Assembly (NCBI RefSeq): GCF_902170785.1
Contig: NZ_CABHYG010000022.1
Span: 119,536 to 183,535 of the forward strand
DNA: 64,000 nucleotides
Direction: 5' to 3'
Source: Yersinia proxima
GTDB taxonomy: Bacteria > Pseudomonadota > Gammaproteobacteria > Enterobacterales > Enterobacteriaceae
Of this stretch, positions 1 through 9,453 are shown piece after piece. The position numbers and the translations under genes were made by a program. Below the pieces are notes generated by a model. It was not told the origin of the DNA, ran no database searches, and saw only the letters and a list, made by a program, of their open reading frames with translations. Every line of letters begins with the position of its first letter. Position 1 is the stretch's first letter.

Positions 1-94
1 GTTTAACACCCCGATTGCTGAGCGCTGGCAAGCTGCGGCCAATAAGCTGGGTATCAATATCTTTAATATCGCTCCGCAAGCAGGACACGCCTGA
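1..94 (+). CDS. yqgE: YqgE family protein, C-terminal end only
   Basis: Partial gene cut by the window edge. The frame starting at base 2 reads about 30 residues ending in NIAPQAGHA and a TGA at 92-94, which matches the conserved end of the YqgE (UPF0301/AlgH) family. The stop overlaps the ATG of the next gene in an ATGA arrangement, so the two are translationally coupled, as in E. coli yqgE-yqgF. The molecular function of the family is not established. Identification rests on this short tail plus the neighbour. Confidence 0.8.
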
Positions 95-516
95 TGGCTA
101 ATCGCACGATTGTCGCCTTTGATTTTGGTACTAAAAGTATCGGCGTCGCTATTGGTCAGGAAGTCACTGGCACCGCCCGCGCGCTAACCTCTTTTAAAGC
201 TCAGGACGGCACACCGGACTGGCAGAAAGTTGAAAAATTGCTGAAAGAGTGGCAACCAGATTTAGTCGTCGTTGGGCTACCACTGAATATGGATGGCACC
301 GAGCAGCCGCTAACGGCGCGCGCTCGCAGGTTTGCCAACCGCCTGCATGGCCGTTTTGGTGTACAGATTGCCTTACAGGATGAACGCCTCAGTACTGTCG
401 AGGCTCGCGCTAATTTGTTTGATAGTGGCGGCTATCGCGCGCTGGACAAAGGCAGTGTCGACGCCGCCTCTGCGGTAATCATTCTGGAAAGTTGGTTTGA
501 TGAGCAAGCGGGCTAA
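94..516 (+). CDS. yqgF: Pre-16S rRNA nuclease YqgF / RuvX-type Holliday junction resolvase homologue
   Basis: A 140-residue RNase H-fold protein, the usual family length. Visible motifs are the N-terminal [13 protein letters not shown] strand carrying the first catalytic Asp, [10 protein letters not shown] in the centre, and DERLSTVEA with the conserved Glu. Family knowledge: YqgF takes part in 5' maturation of 16S rRNA and was first described as a putative Holliday junction resolvase (RuvX). The ATG overlaps the stop of yqgE, so the start is fixed by coupling. No competing start lies upstream in the same frame before the yqgE stop. Confidence 0.93.
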   Translation: MANRTIVAFDFGTKSIGVAIGQEVTGTARALTSFKAQDGTPDWQKVEKLLKEWQPDLVVVGLPLNMDGTEQPLTARARRFANRLHGRFGVQIALQDERLSTVEARANLFDSGGYRALDKGSVDAASAVIILESWFDEQAG

Positions 517-653
517 GTCCGCTGCGTTTGGCTTCTGCAAACAACTTCCTACGTTCTGTTTCACAATCCTACCCGGTATTCCCTGCATGAATGGCACCCA
601 TGCCCGCACAATTGTATACTGGATGGATGCCAATCAGCGGCTCAAAATATTGC

Positions 654-675
654 ACACCCTTCACGGGTGTTTTTT
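654..675 (+). terminator. Small hairpin with T run between yqgF and aguB
   Basis: The bases ACACCCTTCACGGGTGTTTTTT form a 6-bp stem with a tiny loop followed by six T residues, typical of an intrinsic terminator. It would end yqgE-yqgF transcription on the plus strand. It lies only about 20 bases before the aguB start, so aguB would need a promoter upstream that reads through it. The alternative is an attenuator-like leader hairpin. Confidence 0.55.
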
Positions 676-695
676 ACATTTATTGAGGTTTTCTC

Positions 696-1580
696 ATGAC
701 AAAAGTAACTGTTGCTGCGACTCAAATGGCCTGTTCCTGGGACCTGCCTAAGAACATTGAAAATGCCGAGAAACTGGTACGTCAGGCTCATGCCAAGGGT
801 GCACAAATCATCCTGATTCAGGAGCTGTTTGCCGCACCTTATTTCTGCATTGATCAAAGCCCTGAGCACTATGCACTGGCCCAAGAGCTGGACAATAGTC
901 CACTTATCCAACATTTTTCCAAGCTGGCAGCCGAGCTGGAAGTGGTATTGCCATTGAGTTTCTTTGAGAAAGCCAACAATGCCTATTACAACTCACTGGT
1001 GATGATTGATGCTGATGGCTCCGTGATGGATGTGTACCGCAAAACTCACATTCCTAATGGCCCGGCTTATCAGGAAAAACAATTCTTTATCCCAGGCGAT
1101 ACCGGCTTTAAAGTCTGGCAGACCCGCTATGCCAAAGTCGGCGTCGGTATCTGTTGGGATCAGTGGTTCCCAGAAACTGCCCGTAGTCTGGCATTACTGG
1201 GGGCAGAAATCATTTTCTACCCAACCGCTATTGGGTCTGAGCCTGCTTATCCTGACATCGATAGCCAGCCGCACTGGACTCGTGTTCAGCAAGGCCATGC
1301 AGCCGCGAACCTGGTGCCAGTGATTGCTTCTAACCGCATTGGTACTGAGAAAAGTAAATATATCGATGGTTTGGAAATGACCTTCTACGGTTCTTCATTT
1401 ATTGCAGACCAAACCGGCGCTCTGCTGGCTCAGGCCAACAAAACCGACGAAGCGGTGTTGGTTCACCAGTTCGATTTGCAGGAAATCGCTGCTCAGCGCG
1501 CGTCATGGGGCTTATTCCGCGATCGCCGTCCAGAAATGTATCAGGTACTTGCCACTTCTGACGGCAAAACCCGGAGATAA
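696..1580 (+). CDS. aguB: N-carbamoylputrescine amidase
   Basis: A 294-residue nitrilase-superfamily enzyme converting N-carbamoylputrescine to putrescine, CO2 and ammonia, the second step of agmatine breakdown. The catalytic triad is visible: Glu43 in IQELFAAPYF, Lys116 in YRKTHIPNG and Cys153 in GICWDQWFPE. The start at 696 follows a good Shine-Dalgarno (TTGAGG, about 7 bases upstream). It is followed 3 bp later by aguA, so the pair forms one transcript. An inverted run in the 517-695 leader (CACCCTTCACGGGTG, 655-669, followed by TTTTTT) looks like a small intrinsic terminator or leader hairpin just before the gene. Confidence 0.95.
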   Translation: MTKVTVAATQMACSWDLPKNIENAEKLVRQAHAKGAQIILIQELFAAPYFCIDQSPEHYALAQELDNSPLIQHFSKLAAELEVVLPLSFFEKANNAYYNSLVMIDADGSVMDVYRKTHIPNGPAYQEKQFFIPGDTGFKVWQTRYAKVGVGICWDQWFPETARSLALLGAEIIFYPTAIGSEPAYPDIDSQPHWTRVQQGHAAANLVPVIASNRIGTEKSKYIDGLEMTFYGSSFIADQTGALLAQANKTDEAVLVHQFDLQEIAAQRASWGLFRDRRPEMYQVLATSDGKTRR

Positions 1581-1583
1581 TGT

Positions 1584-2708
1584 ATGTCTGTTAAAGACCC
1601 CGTGTTACAAAGCACTGCGTCACAAGCCCTGCCGGGTACTCCGCAGCAGGATGGTTTCTTTATGCCAGCCGAATGGGCCAAGCAAGATGCCGTCTGGATG
1701 TTATGGCCATATCGTCAGGATAACTGGCGCGGTAAGGGTATTCCCGCTCAGCAGACGTTTGCCAAAGTAGCGGAAGCCATCAGCCGGACAACTCCAGTAT
1801 TTATGGGGGTTCCCGCCGAGTTTATGTCGCAGGCCAAAGCAACCCTACCGGCCAGTGTCACACTGGTAGAAATGGCAAGCGATGATGCCTGGATGCGTGA
1901 TACTGGCCCGACTATGGTCATCAATGGTGCTGGCGAACGCCGCGCGGTTGACTGGCAGTTCAATGCCTGGGGCGGTCTTAACGGCGGTCTGTATGCCAAT
2001 TGGCAGCAAGATGAGAAAATTGCCGTTCAAGTGAGTGACTTCTTGAATAATGCCCATTACAGCGCACCATTAGTGCTGGAAGGTGGCTCTATTCATACCG
2101 ATGGTGAAGGCACTTTACTGACTACCGCAGAGTGTTTGTTGAACCCTAACCGCAACCCGCACTTGAACCAGGCACAGATTGAACAGTTGCTACGTGAATA
2201 CCTTGGTGTCTCACATTTCATCTGGTTACAAGACGGCGTTTATAACGATGAGACCGATGGCCACATCGACAATATGTGCTGTTTTGTCCGCCCTGGTGAA
2301 GTCGCTCTGCATTGGACTGACGATCAGCATGATCCGCAATACGCGCGTTCTGTTGCCGCTTTTGAAGTTTTATCCAATGCCGTCGATGCCAAAGGCCGTA
2401 AGCTAAAAATCTGGAAGCTGCCCGCACCAGGCCCACTGTATAACACCGAAGCTGAAACTTTCGATGTGCTATCCAGCGATGCCGTGCCACGCACCGCCGG
2501 TGAGCGGTTAGCCGGGTCTTACGTCAACTTCTTGATCAGCAACCAACAGATTATTTATCCGCTGTTGGATAGCCGCACTGATGGGCTGGCGCATGATCTG
2601 TTGCAGCAGATATTCCCTGGCTATGCGATTGTTGGCGTCCCTGCTCGCGAGATCCTCTTAGGGGGCGGTAATATTCATTGTATTACCCAGCAAATCCCAG
2701 CAGCCTAG
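1584..2708 (+). CDS. aguA: Agmatine deiminase
   Basis: A 374-residue member of the peptidyl-arginine deiminase (guanidino-group-modifying) family that hydrolyses agmatine to N-carbamoylputrescine and ammonia. Visible family motifs are [27 protein letters not shown] and the C-terminal GGGNIHC with the catalytic Cys near residue 366. It lies 3 bp after aguB, so the two consecutive enzymes are made together. With ornithine decarboxylase at 15526-17688, the window holds both an agmatine and an ornithine route to putrescine. Confidence 0.95.
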   Translation: MSVKDPVLQSTASQALPGTPQQDGFFMPAEWAKQDAVWMLWPYRQDNWRGKGIPAQQTFAKVAEAISRTTPVFMGVPAEFMSQAKATLPASVTLVEMASDDAWMRDTGPTMVINGAGERRAVDWQFNAWGGLNGGLYANWQQDEKIAVQVSDFLNNAHYSAPLVLEGGSIHTDGEGTLLTTAECLLNPNRNPHLNQAQIEQLLREYLGVSHFIWLQDGVYNDETDGHIDNMCCFVRPGEVALHWTDDQHDPQYARSVAAFEVLSNAVDAKGRKLKIWKLPAPGPLYNTEAETFDVLSSDAVPRTAGERLAGSYVNFLISNQQIIYPLLDSRTDGLAHDLLQQIFPGYAIVGVPAREILLGGGNIHCITQQIPAA

Positions 2709-2725
2709 TTTACCCTTCGTACCTG

Positions 2726-2755
2726 GAGCCGCAGCGGTGTTAGCGGCTCTATATC
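2726..2755 (+). terminator. Inverted repeat after aguA, weak terminator candidate
   Basis: GAGCCGC at 2726-2732 pairs with GCGGCTC at 2743-2749 around a 10-base loop. The downstream bases are only moderately T-rich, so it may be a weak terminator of aguBA or a shared structure between the convergent aguA and yggR genes. Confidence 0.35.
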
Positions 2756-2774
2756 CATTGACGACTAACACACT

Positions 2775-3908
2775 TCATTGACTAACATGACGCTCAGCCA
2801 ATACGCCCTGTTTTTGTCGCTGCGCTATTCCCTGCTCAAAAGTTTGCATTCCCCATTTTCCACCGCTCTGTATCACCGAGGGTAGCTGGTAGGTTTTACC
2901 TTCACGAATCAAATGGCTAGCTGCCGTGGTTTGCGTCAATATCTCAAATACGGCGATACGCCCACCACCCACTTTATGACACAATTTTTGTGCGATAACT
3001 GCGCGCAGACTGGCTGCTAATTGCGCCTGAATTACCGTTTTTTCTGCCACAGGAAAAACATCCACCAGCCGATCGATGGTTTGAGTCGCGGTGCGAGTGT
3101 GTAATGTCGCTAATACCAAGTGCCCGGTTTCAGCGGCAGTCAGTGCTAAACGAATCGTCTCTTGATCCCGTAACTCCCCCAATAAAATAATATCGGGGTC
3201 CTGGCGCAATGCACCAGTTAGCGCGCTACTGAAAGAATGAATATGACGGCCTAACTCCCGCTGCTGGATCAAACATGATTGGCTGCTATGAATAAACTCG
3301 ATCGGATCTTCCAGTGTAATGATATGACGTGCCTGCTTTTGATTCATCGCACTGATCATCGCGCTCAATGTGGTAGATTTCCCACTGCCTGTCGCCCCGG
3401 TAACCAGAATCAAACCATTATCTTGTTCGATTATCCGACTAATAATACCTGGAGCATCTAATTCATCTAATGAGGGATTAGTTGCAGAAATCACACGAAA
3501 AGCTATCGATTTCCCCTGCTGTTGCTGAAAAACATTCGCCCGTAGCCGCTGTCCGGCACTCGTGGTACAAGCACAATCTACCTGCCCATTTTGCTGTAAC
3601 TGGCGTTGTTGTACCTCACTCAAGAAATATTGGCTTAAGCCGTTAAGCCAACTGGCATTGACGCGTGGCCAGTGAGTAAAGGTTTTCAGTTCACCATCAA
3701 TGCGCAATACCGGATGATAACCGGTACAAAGGTGCAGATCCGATGCATTATGATTTACACTATCCGCCACCTTATTAGCAAAATCCTGTTCGTTGAAGCC
3801 ACCATCGGCATGTTCAGGTTTTTCCAACTCAATGTATTTGGTGGAAACACCATTAAATTCAGGGTTATCCGAGTCTGTGTTTTTATCATCCAGACAGGTG
3901 AAATCCAT
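2775..3908 (-). CDS. yggR: PilT/YggR-type twitching motility ATPase
   Basis: A 377-residue secretion ATPase of the GspE/PilT family. The Walker A motif GATGSGKSTT, the Asp-box region and the LATLHTRTA motif are all visible, and the start ATGGATTTC at 3908 is preceded by AGGAG at proper spacing. A longer in-frame reading to 4067 would overlap yggS on the other strand and lacks a ribosome site. Family knowledge: PilT-like ATPases drive pilus retraction; the role of isolated enterobacterial YggR proteins is unclear, and no other type IV pilus gene lies here. The first about 60 residues are acidic and not part of the PilT core. Divergent from yggS with 19 bp between starts. Confidence 0.88.
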   Translation of the reverse strand: MDFTCLDDKNTDSDNPEFNGVSTKYIELEKPEHADGGFNEQDFANKVADSVNHNASDLHLCTGYHPVLRIDGELKTFTHWPRVNASWLNGLSQYFLSEVQQRQLQQNGQVDCACTTSAGQRLRANVFQQQQGKSIAFRVISATNPSLDELDAPGIISRIIEQDNGLILVTGATGSGKSTTLSAMISAMNQKQARHIITLEDPIEFIHSSQSCLIQQRELGRHIHSFSSALTGALRQDPDIILLGELRDQETIRLALTAAETGHLVLATLHTRTATQTIDRLVDVFPVAEKTVIQAQLAASLRAVIAQKLCHKVGGGRIAVFEILTQTTAASHLIREGKTYQLPSVIQSGGKWGMQTFEQGIAQRQKQGVLAERHVSQ

Positions 3909-3927
3909 ATCAAACTCCTGGGTCCAT

Positions 3928-4623
3928 ATGAGCACAATTGAGCAGAATCTACAGGATGTCAGAGCGAAAATCGCAGCCGCTACACGCAACTGCGGGCGCT
4001 CTCCAGAAGAAGTGACATTGCTTGCAGTCAGTAAAACCAAGCCTGTGAGCGCTATCGAAGAAGCCATCGCCGCTGGGCAATACGCTTTTGGCGAAAACTA
4101 TGTGCAAGAAGGGGTGGATAAAATTCACTATTTTGCAGAAAGCGCCCATGCCTCCCAGCTTGAATGGCACTTTATCGGCCCGCTGCAATCCAATAAAAGC
4201 AGATTAGTTGCAGAGAATTTTGCCTGGTGCCATACCGTCGATAGGCTCAAGATTGCACAGCGCCTAAGTGCTCAACGCCCGCCAGAAATGCCAGCACTGA
4301 ATATCCTCATTCAGGTCAATATCAGTGATGAGCAGAGTAAGTCCGGTATTGCACTGGCGGAGCTGCCCGCTTTGGCGGCCAGTATCAGTGAACTGCCTCA
4401 TCTGTATTTACGTGGGCTGATGGCTATTCCAGCACCTGAAACAGATTATCAACGGCAACTGGCGGTATTTGAGCAAATGAATCAGGCCTTCTTGACTTTA
4501 AAAGCCAGCTACCCTCAGATGGATACGCTTTCCATGGGGATGACGGATGATATGGTCGCAGCTATTGCGGCTGGTAGTACTTTGGTGCGCATTGGTACCG
4601 CGATTTTTGGCTCCCGCGCTTAA
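3928..4623 (+). CDS. yggS: YggS family PLP homeostasis protein
   Basis: A 231-residue PLP-binding protein (PLPBP/YBL036c family) of alanine-racemase-like TIM-barrel fold. The PLP lysine lies in AVSKTKPV near residue 36, and the phosphate-binding end shows LSMGMTDDM. Family knowledge: it buffers free pyridoxal phosphate and affects amino-acid balance, with no catalytic activity shown. The start at ATG 3928 matches the E. coli N-terminus (MNDIA...-like). A longer reading from 3793 would run through the divergent yggR gene. No strong Shine-Dalgarno is visible. The first gene of yggS-proC-yggT-yggU. Confidence 0.94.
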   Translation: MSTIEQNLQDVRAKIAAATRNCGRSPEEVTLLAVSKTKPVSAIEEAIAAGQYAFGENYVQEGVDKIHYFAESAHASQLEWHFIGPLQSNKSRLVAENFAWCHTVDRLKIAQRLSAQRPPEMPALNILIQVNISDEQSKSGIALAELPALAASISELPHLYLRGLMAIPAPETDYQRQLAVFEQMNQAFLTLKASYPQMDTLSMGMTDDMVAAIAAGSTLVRIGTAIFGSRA

Positions 4624-4658
4624 ATACCTAAAACCATTGGTTTAGGAGAACTGATTTA

Positions 4659-5480
4659 ATGAAACATCGCAATATTACATTCATTGGTGCGGGCAATATG
4701 GCACGCGCAATTATCGCGGGTTTAGTGGCAGGTGGTTACCCCGCTAACATGATCAGCGTTTGTGCACCTTCAGCTAAAAACCGTGATGCACTTGCTGCCG
4801 AGTTTGGTGTTATCAGTAGCGACGACAATATTGCTGAAGCGAAAAAAGCAGAAGTGATTGTTTTAGCCGTTAAGCCGCAATTAATGGCTGCGGTATGCCA
4901 ACCCTTACAGGAAAATATCGATTTCACCGGTAAGCTGGTGCTGTCTATTGCCGCAGGTGTGCAGGTAGCCCGTTTTTATGCGCTGTTGGGCGATAATCTC
5001 AATTTGGTGCGAATCATGCCCAACACACCATCGCTGGTGGGGAAAGGGATGAGCGGCCTGTATGCGCCAGAGCAAGTCTCGCAAGATGACCGTGATTTCA
5101 CGGCTTCACTGATGAGCTCAGTGGGCAAAGTTTGTTGGGTAGATGATGAAAATGGCATCAACAACGTTATCGCCGCCGCAGGTAGCGCACCGGCCTATTT
5201 CTTCCTGTTTATGGAAGCGATGCAGCAAGAAGCCGAACGTTTAGGTTTTGACAGTGAAACCGCCCGAATGCTGGTGCAGCAAGCGGCATCTGGTGCAACA
5301 GCATTAGTGGAAGCCAACCCGCAATTACCGCTTTCAACATTGCGTGAACAGGTAACCTCTAAAGGGGGCACGACGGCCGAAGCAATCCGGGTATTTAACG
5401 AACAACACTTACCCCAAATTGTTTCCAGTGCCATGCAAGCTGCCATTGTGCGAGCAAAAGAAATGGAAAAGCTGTTCTAA
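4659..5480 (+). CDS. proC: Pyrroline-5-carboxylate reductase
   Basis: A 273-residue enzyme for the last step of proline synthesis, reducing 1-pyrroline-5-carboxylate with NAD(P)H. The N-terminal Rossmann motif FIGAGNMA and the family signature region around GSAPAYFFLFMEAM and SKGGTTAEAI are visible. TTTAGGAGAACTG supplies a good ribosome site. It lies 35 bp after yggS and is likely cotranscribed with it, a pairing conserved across gamma-proteobacteria and linked to the PLP/proline phenotype of yggS. Confidence 0.96.
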   Translation: MKHRNITFIGAGNMARAIIAGLVAGGYPANMISVCAPSAKNRDALAAEFGVISSDDNIAEAKKAEVIVLAVKPQLMAAVCQPLQENIDFTGKLVLSIAAGVQVARFYALLGDNLNLVRIMPNTPSLVGKGMSGLYAPEQVSQDDRDFTASLMSSVGKVCWVDDENGINNVIAAAGSAPAYFFLFMEAMQQEAERLGFDSETARMLVQQAASGATALVEANPQLPLSTLREQVTSKGGTTAEAIRVFNEQHLPQIVSSAMQAAIVRAKEMEKLF

Positions 5481-5608
5481 CAGCGGCAAAATTTACAAAA
5501 CACGACACTGGCTCTGATACTTTCCCGTTAAGATAGGGGTCTAGAAAGCAGGCGAATAGTCGATCTATTTACCTGCATACCATATTGAATTAAGGATTAA
5601 GGCAACTC

Positions 5609-6163
5609 ATGCTAACGCTGACTTTTCTGGCCAAAACGGTTATTGACCTGTATGTGATGGTACTGCTGTTGCGTATCTGGATGCAGTGGGTTCACAGCGA
5701 TTTCTACAACCCATTCTCACAATTTGTGGTGAAAATAACCCAACCGATTGTCGGCCCGTTGCGCCGGATAATCCCTTCTCTGGGGCCAATCGACAGTGCA
5801 TCGCTGCTGCTGGCATTCTTGCTGATGACCATCAAGTATCCGCTGCTAGTGCTGATTCAGAGCGGTTCGATGTCACTCAGCCTGTATAACTTGCTGTTTG
5901 GTATTATTTCATTAGTGAAAGCAGCCGGTTATCTGATTTTCTGGGTGATGATCATTCGTGCGCTAATGAGCTGGGTCAGTCAAGGTCGTAGCCCAATGGA
6001 CTACCTGCTATATCAGTTAACCGAACCTTTAATGGCACCGATTCGTCGCATTTTGCCCGCTATGGGCGGCATCGATTTCTCGGCGATGGTGGTTATTCTG
6101 ATCCTGTATCTGATCAACTATTTAGGTATGGATCTGCTAGGCGAGCTTTGGTTCGTGCTGTGA
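5609..6163 (+). CDS. yggT: YggT family inner-membrane protein
   Basis: A 184-residue integral membrane protein with two YGGT repeats. Each repeat combines a hydrophobic helix with a conserved Pro/Arg-rich segment ([16 protein letters not shown] in the first, [16 protein letters not shown] in the second). Family knowledge: related proteins have been linked to osmotic tolerance, but no mechanism is established for this one. Its last codons overlap yggU by four bases (GTGA), so the two are translationally coupled. Confidence 0.92.
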   Translation: MLTLTFLAKTVIDLYVMVLLLRIWMQWVHSDFYNPFSQFVVKITQPIVGPLRRIIPSLGPIDSASLLLAFLLMTIKYPLLVLIQSGSMSLSLYNLLFGIISLVKAAGYLIFWVMIIRALMSWVSQGRSPMDYLLYQLTEPLMAPIRRILPAMGGIDFSAMVVILILYLINYLGMDLLGELWFVL

Positions 6164-6450
6164 GTGCAGTTACCCCATTACTGGACGGGCTGGCGCTCAG
6201 GCTATATATTCAGCCGAAAGCCAGCCGTGACCAGATAGTCGGTTTACACGGCGATGAACTTAAAGTCGCCATCACCGCCCCACCCGTTGATGGTCAAGCT
6301 AATGCTCATTTGATCAAATTTATCGCTAAACAGTTCCGGGTAGCAAAAAGCCAAGTGATTATCGAAAAGGGCGAATTGGGGCGGCATAAACAGATCAAAA
6401 TAGTTAACCCGCAACAGATCCCCCCCGAAGTTGCGACACTGCTCGAATGA
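6160..6450 (+). CDS. yggU: YggU family (UPF0235/DUF167) protein
   Basis: A 96-residue soluble protein of the DUF167 family with [13 protein letters not shown] and [12 protein letters not shown] motifs. The GTG at 6160 is chosen because it gives the usual family length and the N-terminus SAVT seen in E. coli, and it forms a GTGA overlap with the yggT stop. An upstream TTG at 6148 would add four residues. Function is unknown. It ends directly against an ERIC element. Confidence 0.92.
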   Translation: MSAVTPLLDGLALRLYIQPKASRDQIVGLHGDELKVAITAPPVDGQANAHLIKFIAKQFRVAKSQVIIEKGELGRHKQIKIVNPQQIPPEVATLLE

Positions 6451-6647
6451 TATACCCTAAATAATTCGAGTTACAGGAAGGCGGCAACTAAGTGACAAAT
6501 CGGTGAGAACCGATTTGAACAGCATTCATGCTAGCCCATCGGGTGAGCCTCACAGAGGCTCATTAATCCCCAAGAGCTTACATCAGTAAGTGACTGGGGT
6601 GAACGAAGGCAGTCAACGCACGTGCAACTTGAAGTATGATGGGTATA
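6451..6647. repeat. ERIC (IRU) element, long variant of about 197 bp
   Basis: The terminal inverted repeats are TATACCC (6451-6457) and GGGTATA (6641-6647). The internal AAGTAAGTGACTGGGGTGAA and AGAGCTTAC blocks match the conserved ERIC core used for the ERIC2/ERIC1R primers. It is longer than the standard roughly 127 bp because of an insertion of about 70 bp in the left half (around 6492-6565). It fills the gap from the yggU stop to rdgB, so it is transcribed with yggU and may affect mRNA stability. Confidence 0.9.
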
Positions 6648-6686
6648 AATACTTCCCGCTAGAATAATGAAATTCAGGACTCTTCC

Positions 6687-7280
6687 ATGCAAAAAGTAGT
6701 ATTAGCCACCGGTAATCCCGGCAAAGTGCGCGAGCTGGCAACCTTGCTGGCCGATTTTGGTTTGGATGTCGTCGCGCAAACCGAACTGGGCGTCGAATCT
6801 GCCGAAGAGACCGGCTTAACCTTTATCGAAAATGCCATATTGAAAGCGCGCCATGCCGCACAAACCACCGGTTTACCGGCTATTGCTGATGATTCAGGCT
6901 TGGCCGTTGATGCTTTGGGTGGAGCGCCTGGGATTTATTCCGCCCGCTACGCCGGTGTTGATGCCAGTGATCAACAAAATCTCGAGAAACTGCTGGTCGC
7001 GTTGAAAGATATTCCTGATGAGCAGCGCGGTGCCCAATTCCATTGTGTGCTGGTCTATATGCGTCATGCGGAAGACCCAACGCCGTTGGTATTCCATGGT
7101 CAATGGCCGGGTGTGATTGCTCACCAACCTTCTGGCACGGCTGGATTCGGTTATGATCCTATTTTTTATGTCCCGGAACTGGGTAAAACAGCCGCAGAAT
7201 TGACTCGTGAAGCAAAACACGCGGTTTCCCATCGTGGTCAGGCACTGAAACTGATGTTGGATGCCCTGCGCAATGCTTAA
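6687..7280 (+). CDS. rdgB: XTP/dITP diphosphatase (non-canonical purine NTP pyrophosphatase)
   Basis: A 197-residue Ham1/RdgB enzyme that hydrolyses dITP, ITP and XTP to the monophosphates and so keeps deaminated purines out of DNA and RNA. The substrate and metal motifs are visible: [13 protein letters not shown] at the N-terminus, [22 protein letters not shown] and AVSHRGQA near the end. It overlaps hemW by eight bases, as in E. coli. Confidence 0.96.
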   Translation: MQKVVLATGNPGKVRELATLLADFGLDVVAQTELGVESAEETGLTFIENAILKARHAAQTTGLPAIADDSGLAVDALGGAPGIYSARYAGVDASDQQNLEKLLVALKDIPDEQRGAQFHCVLVYMRHAEDPTPLVFHGQWPGVIAHQPSGTAGFGYDPIFYVPELGKTAAELTREAKHAVSHRGQALKLMLDALRNA

Positions 7281-8403
7281 ATTACCCCCACTGAGTCTCT
7301 ACATTCACATTCCCTGGTGTGTGCAAAAATGCCCTTACTGTGACTTTAACTCCCATGCACTGAAAGGTGATGTCCCTCATCAGGAATATGTAGAGCACTT
7401 GCTAGCGGACCTGGATGCCGATGTGCCTCTGGTCAGTGGTCGCGAAATTAGCACCATTTTCATTGGTGGCGGTACACCAAGTTTGCTCAGTGCCGAAGCA
7501 ATGCAACAGTTACTGGACGGGGTTCGTGCCAGGCTACCATTGGCAATTGATGCTGAAATTACCATGGAGGCCAATCCCGGAGCGGTGGAAGCGGATCGCT
7601 TTAGCGGCTATCAGCGCGCCGGTATCAATCGTATATCAATCGGTGTGCAGAGTTTTAGCGCCCAGAAGTTAACACGGCTGGGGCGGATACATGGGCCGGA
7701 TGAGGCCAAACGTGCCGCTGAGCTGGCAACCGCACTGGAGCTGCGTAGTTTTAATCTGGACTTAATGCACGGCTTGCCAGATCAGTCATTGGAAGAAGCA
7801 CTGGATGATTTGCGTCAGGCCATTGCTTTAAATCCACCGCATCTGTCTTGGTATCAGTTGACGATTGAGCCAAACACCGGCTTTAGTTCGCGCCCACCGA
7901 CACTGCCAGATGACGACGCGCTGTGGGATATCTTCCAGCAAGGGCATCAGTTACTGAGTGCCGCCGGGTATCAGCAATATGAAACCTCCGCCTATGCCAA
8001 ACCGGGTTATCAATGCCAACATAATCTTAACTACTGGCGCTTTGGTGATTATCTGGGAATTGGCTGTGGTGCACACGGCAAGGTCACGTTTAGTGATGGG
8101 CGAATCTTACGTACGATAAAGACCAAACACCCCCGTGGTTTTATGCAGGGTAAATATCTGGATAAACAGTACGAGGTAGAAGCCGCTGATCGGCCTTTTG
8201 AGTTCTTTATGAACCGTTTCCGCTTACTGGAAGCTGCGCCACGGGCAGATTTCACCCATTTTACCGGATTAGCTGAAAGCACAATTCGCCCACAGCTGGA
8301 CGAGGCATTAGCGAAAGAATATTTAATCGAAACAGAGGAATACTGGCAGATCACCGAGAAAGGGAAGTTATTCCTTAACTCGCTGTTAGAACTGTTCTTG
8401 TAA
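7273..8403 (+). CDS. hemW: HemW, radical SAM haem chaperone
   Basis: A 376-residue radical SAM protein with CVQKCPYC (Cys-x3-Cys-x2-Cys) for the 4Fe-4S cluster and the usual HemN-like C-terminal domain. Family knowledge: HemW resembles coproporphyrinogen dehydrogenase but binds and transfers haem and lacks that enzyme activity. The start ATG at 7273 gives the conserved N-terminus [15 protein letters not shown]; the in-frame ATG at 7261 would add four residues inside rdgB. Coupled to rdgB by an 8-bp overlap. Confidence 0.94.
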   Translation: MLKLPPLSLYIHIPWCVQKCPYCDFNSHALKGDVPHQEYVEHLLADLDADVPLVSGREISTIFIGGGTPSLLSAEAMQQLLDGVRARLPLAIDAEITMEANPGAVEADRFSGYQRAGINRISIGVQSFSAQKLTRLGRIHGPDEAKRAAELATALELRSFNLDLMHGLPDQSLEEALDDLRQAIALNPPHLSWYQLTIEPNTGFSSRPPTLPDDDALWDIFQQGHQLLSAAGYQQYETSAYAKPGYQCQHNLNYWRFGDYLGIGCGAHGKVTFSDGRILRTIKTKHPRGFMQGKYLDKQYEVEAADRPFEFFMNRFRLLEAAPRADFTHFTGLAESTIRPQLDEALAKEYLIETEEYWQITEKGKLFLNSLLELFL

Positions 8404-8407
8404 CGCT

Positions 8408-8465
8408 ACCTGTTTTATCGAGATAAATGAGAAAACAGGTTCAGATGACATCTTCCGTCTGAACC
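8408..8465 (+). terminator. Two overlapping inverted repeats after hemW
   Basis: ACCTGTTTT (8408-8416) pairs with AAAACAGGT (8432-8440), and GGTTCAGA (8438-8445) pairs with TCTGAACC (8458-8465). The two stems share GGT, so they are partly exclusive. There is no T run after the second stem, so this is a possible termination or mRNA 3'-end structure for rdgB-hemW rather than a clear intrinsic terminator. Confidence 0.4.
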
Positions 8466-8484
8466 CGCTAAACCAGAATCACGT

Positions 8485-8610
8485 TATACCCAATAGATTT
8501 CGAGTTGCAGGTAGGCGGCAATAGAATGAACCGAAGGAGTTGAGATAACTCAATGACTTGGGTAAGTGATAGCAGCCAACAACCCTGCATCTTGAAAGAT
8601 GACGGAGATA
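8485..8610. repeat. Diverged ERIC element
   Basis: About 126 bp, close to the standard ERIC length, starting TATACCC and containing TTCGAGTTGCAGGTAGGCGGCAA, GGGTAAGTGATAGCAGCCAACA and a CATCTTGAAAGATGACGG end that correspond to the ERIC arms. The right terminus has lost its GGGTATA. It abuts the stop codon of yggN on the opposite strand, so it lies in the convergent hemW/yggN gap. Confidence 0.75.
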
Positions 8611-9351
8611 TTAGTTTAATGCTTTGAGTAAATCCTTACGCTGCTGCTCCAGCGCCGTCACCCGCCCACAGACTTCGTGCCCGAATTGCTGGAAATCCTG
8701 CTCCTGATTATTCCATTCGTTTTGGATAGCCTGCTGCAACCCACCCAGATTGCCCATAATGGCCTGCAATGGATTATTACCGCCACTGCCGCTGGTCGCC
8801 TGCTTAACCCCCATTTCATTGAGACTGTCTTGCAACACACCGCCCATGCTCTGTTGCACCAACTGACGACCGTCTTTTTCGACCTCATCAATAGCTTTAT
8901 GATGGAAAGTTAAGCCGTCGCTACGTTTCTCAATAATACGGCTCATTTGTTGTTTAAGCTGATCATTCAGCGTTGTTAGCCGGTTACGCACATTGCTGTT
9001 GCTGCCCAGTTGCTGAACAATCACTTTATCCAATGAAACCCGCGCTTTTTCCAGTCGCTGCTGCGCTCCCTGATCTATCCACGGTAAATCTTTGCGCAAG
9101 GCGGTCTGATAGCGGAAAGCCTGCTGGCGCTGCGCATCGGTCAGAGTTAATGTCTTGCCATTACGGGTAACATCACCGTCAGGCGAAATCTGCAAATTAC
9201 CGCTGGCACCCACCACCTGTACAGATTGTGGGCTGATAATCACATCATCCTGCGGCTTTACGCTGCACTGATAATCAGCCTGTGCCTGCCAGGCAGTCAG
9301 CATCAATACTGCCAGACCGACCGTTCGTAATGCTTTCATTTTAAGTAACAT
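8611..9351 (-). CDS. yggN: YggN family (DUF2884) periplasmic protein
   Basis: A 246-residue protein with a cleavable signal peptide (hydrophobic VGLAVLMLTAWQAQA, cleavage before DYQCSV) and a helical, Gln-rich body containing RSDGLTFHHKAIDEVE and FQQFGHEVC, which match enterobacterial YggN. The start at 9351 has AGGAG four bases upstream; an ATG four codons later (9339) would still leave a signal peptide. Function is unknown; export to the periplasm is inferred from the signal sequence. Confidence 0.88.
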   Translation of the reverse strand: MLLKMKALRTVGLAVLMLTAWQAQADYQCSVKPQDDVIISPQSVQVVGASGNLQISPDGDVTRNGKTLTLTDAQRQQAFRYQTALRKDLPWIDQGAQQRLEKARVSLDKVIVQQLGSNSNVRNRLTTLNDQLKQQMSRIIEKRSDGLTFHHKAIDEVEKDGRQLVQQSMGGVLQDSLNEMGVKQATSGSGGNNPLQAIMGNLGGLQQAIQNEWNNQEQDFQQFGHEVCGRVTALEQQRKDLLKALN

Positions 9352-9453
9352 AAGACTCCTGAGAAACTGTGCCATCCTGTATTTCTATGGCTATTTATAA
9401 CGTGCTAATCCCCACCCTGCCAGAATTTACTTTAAGCATGAAGGGGAGCTGTC

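Noticed and set aside
2775..4067. Longer start for yggR at 4067
   Set aside because: It would overlap about 140 bp of the divergent yggS gene, and the internal ATG at 3908 has a proper AGGAG site.
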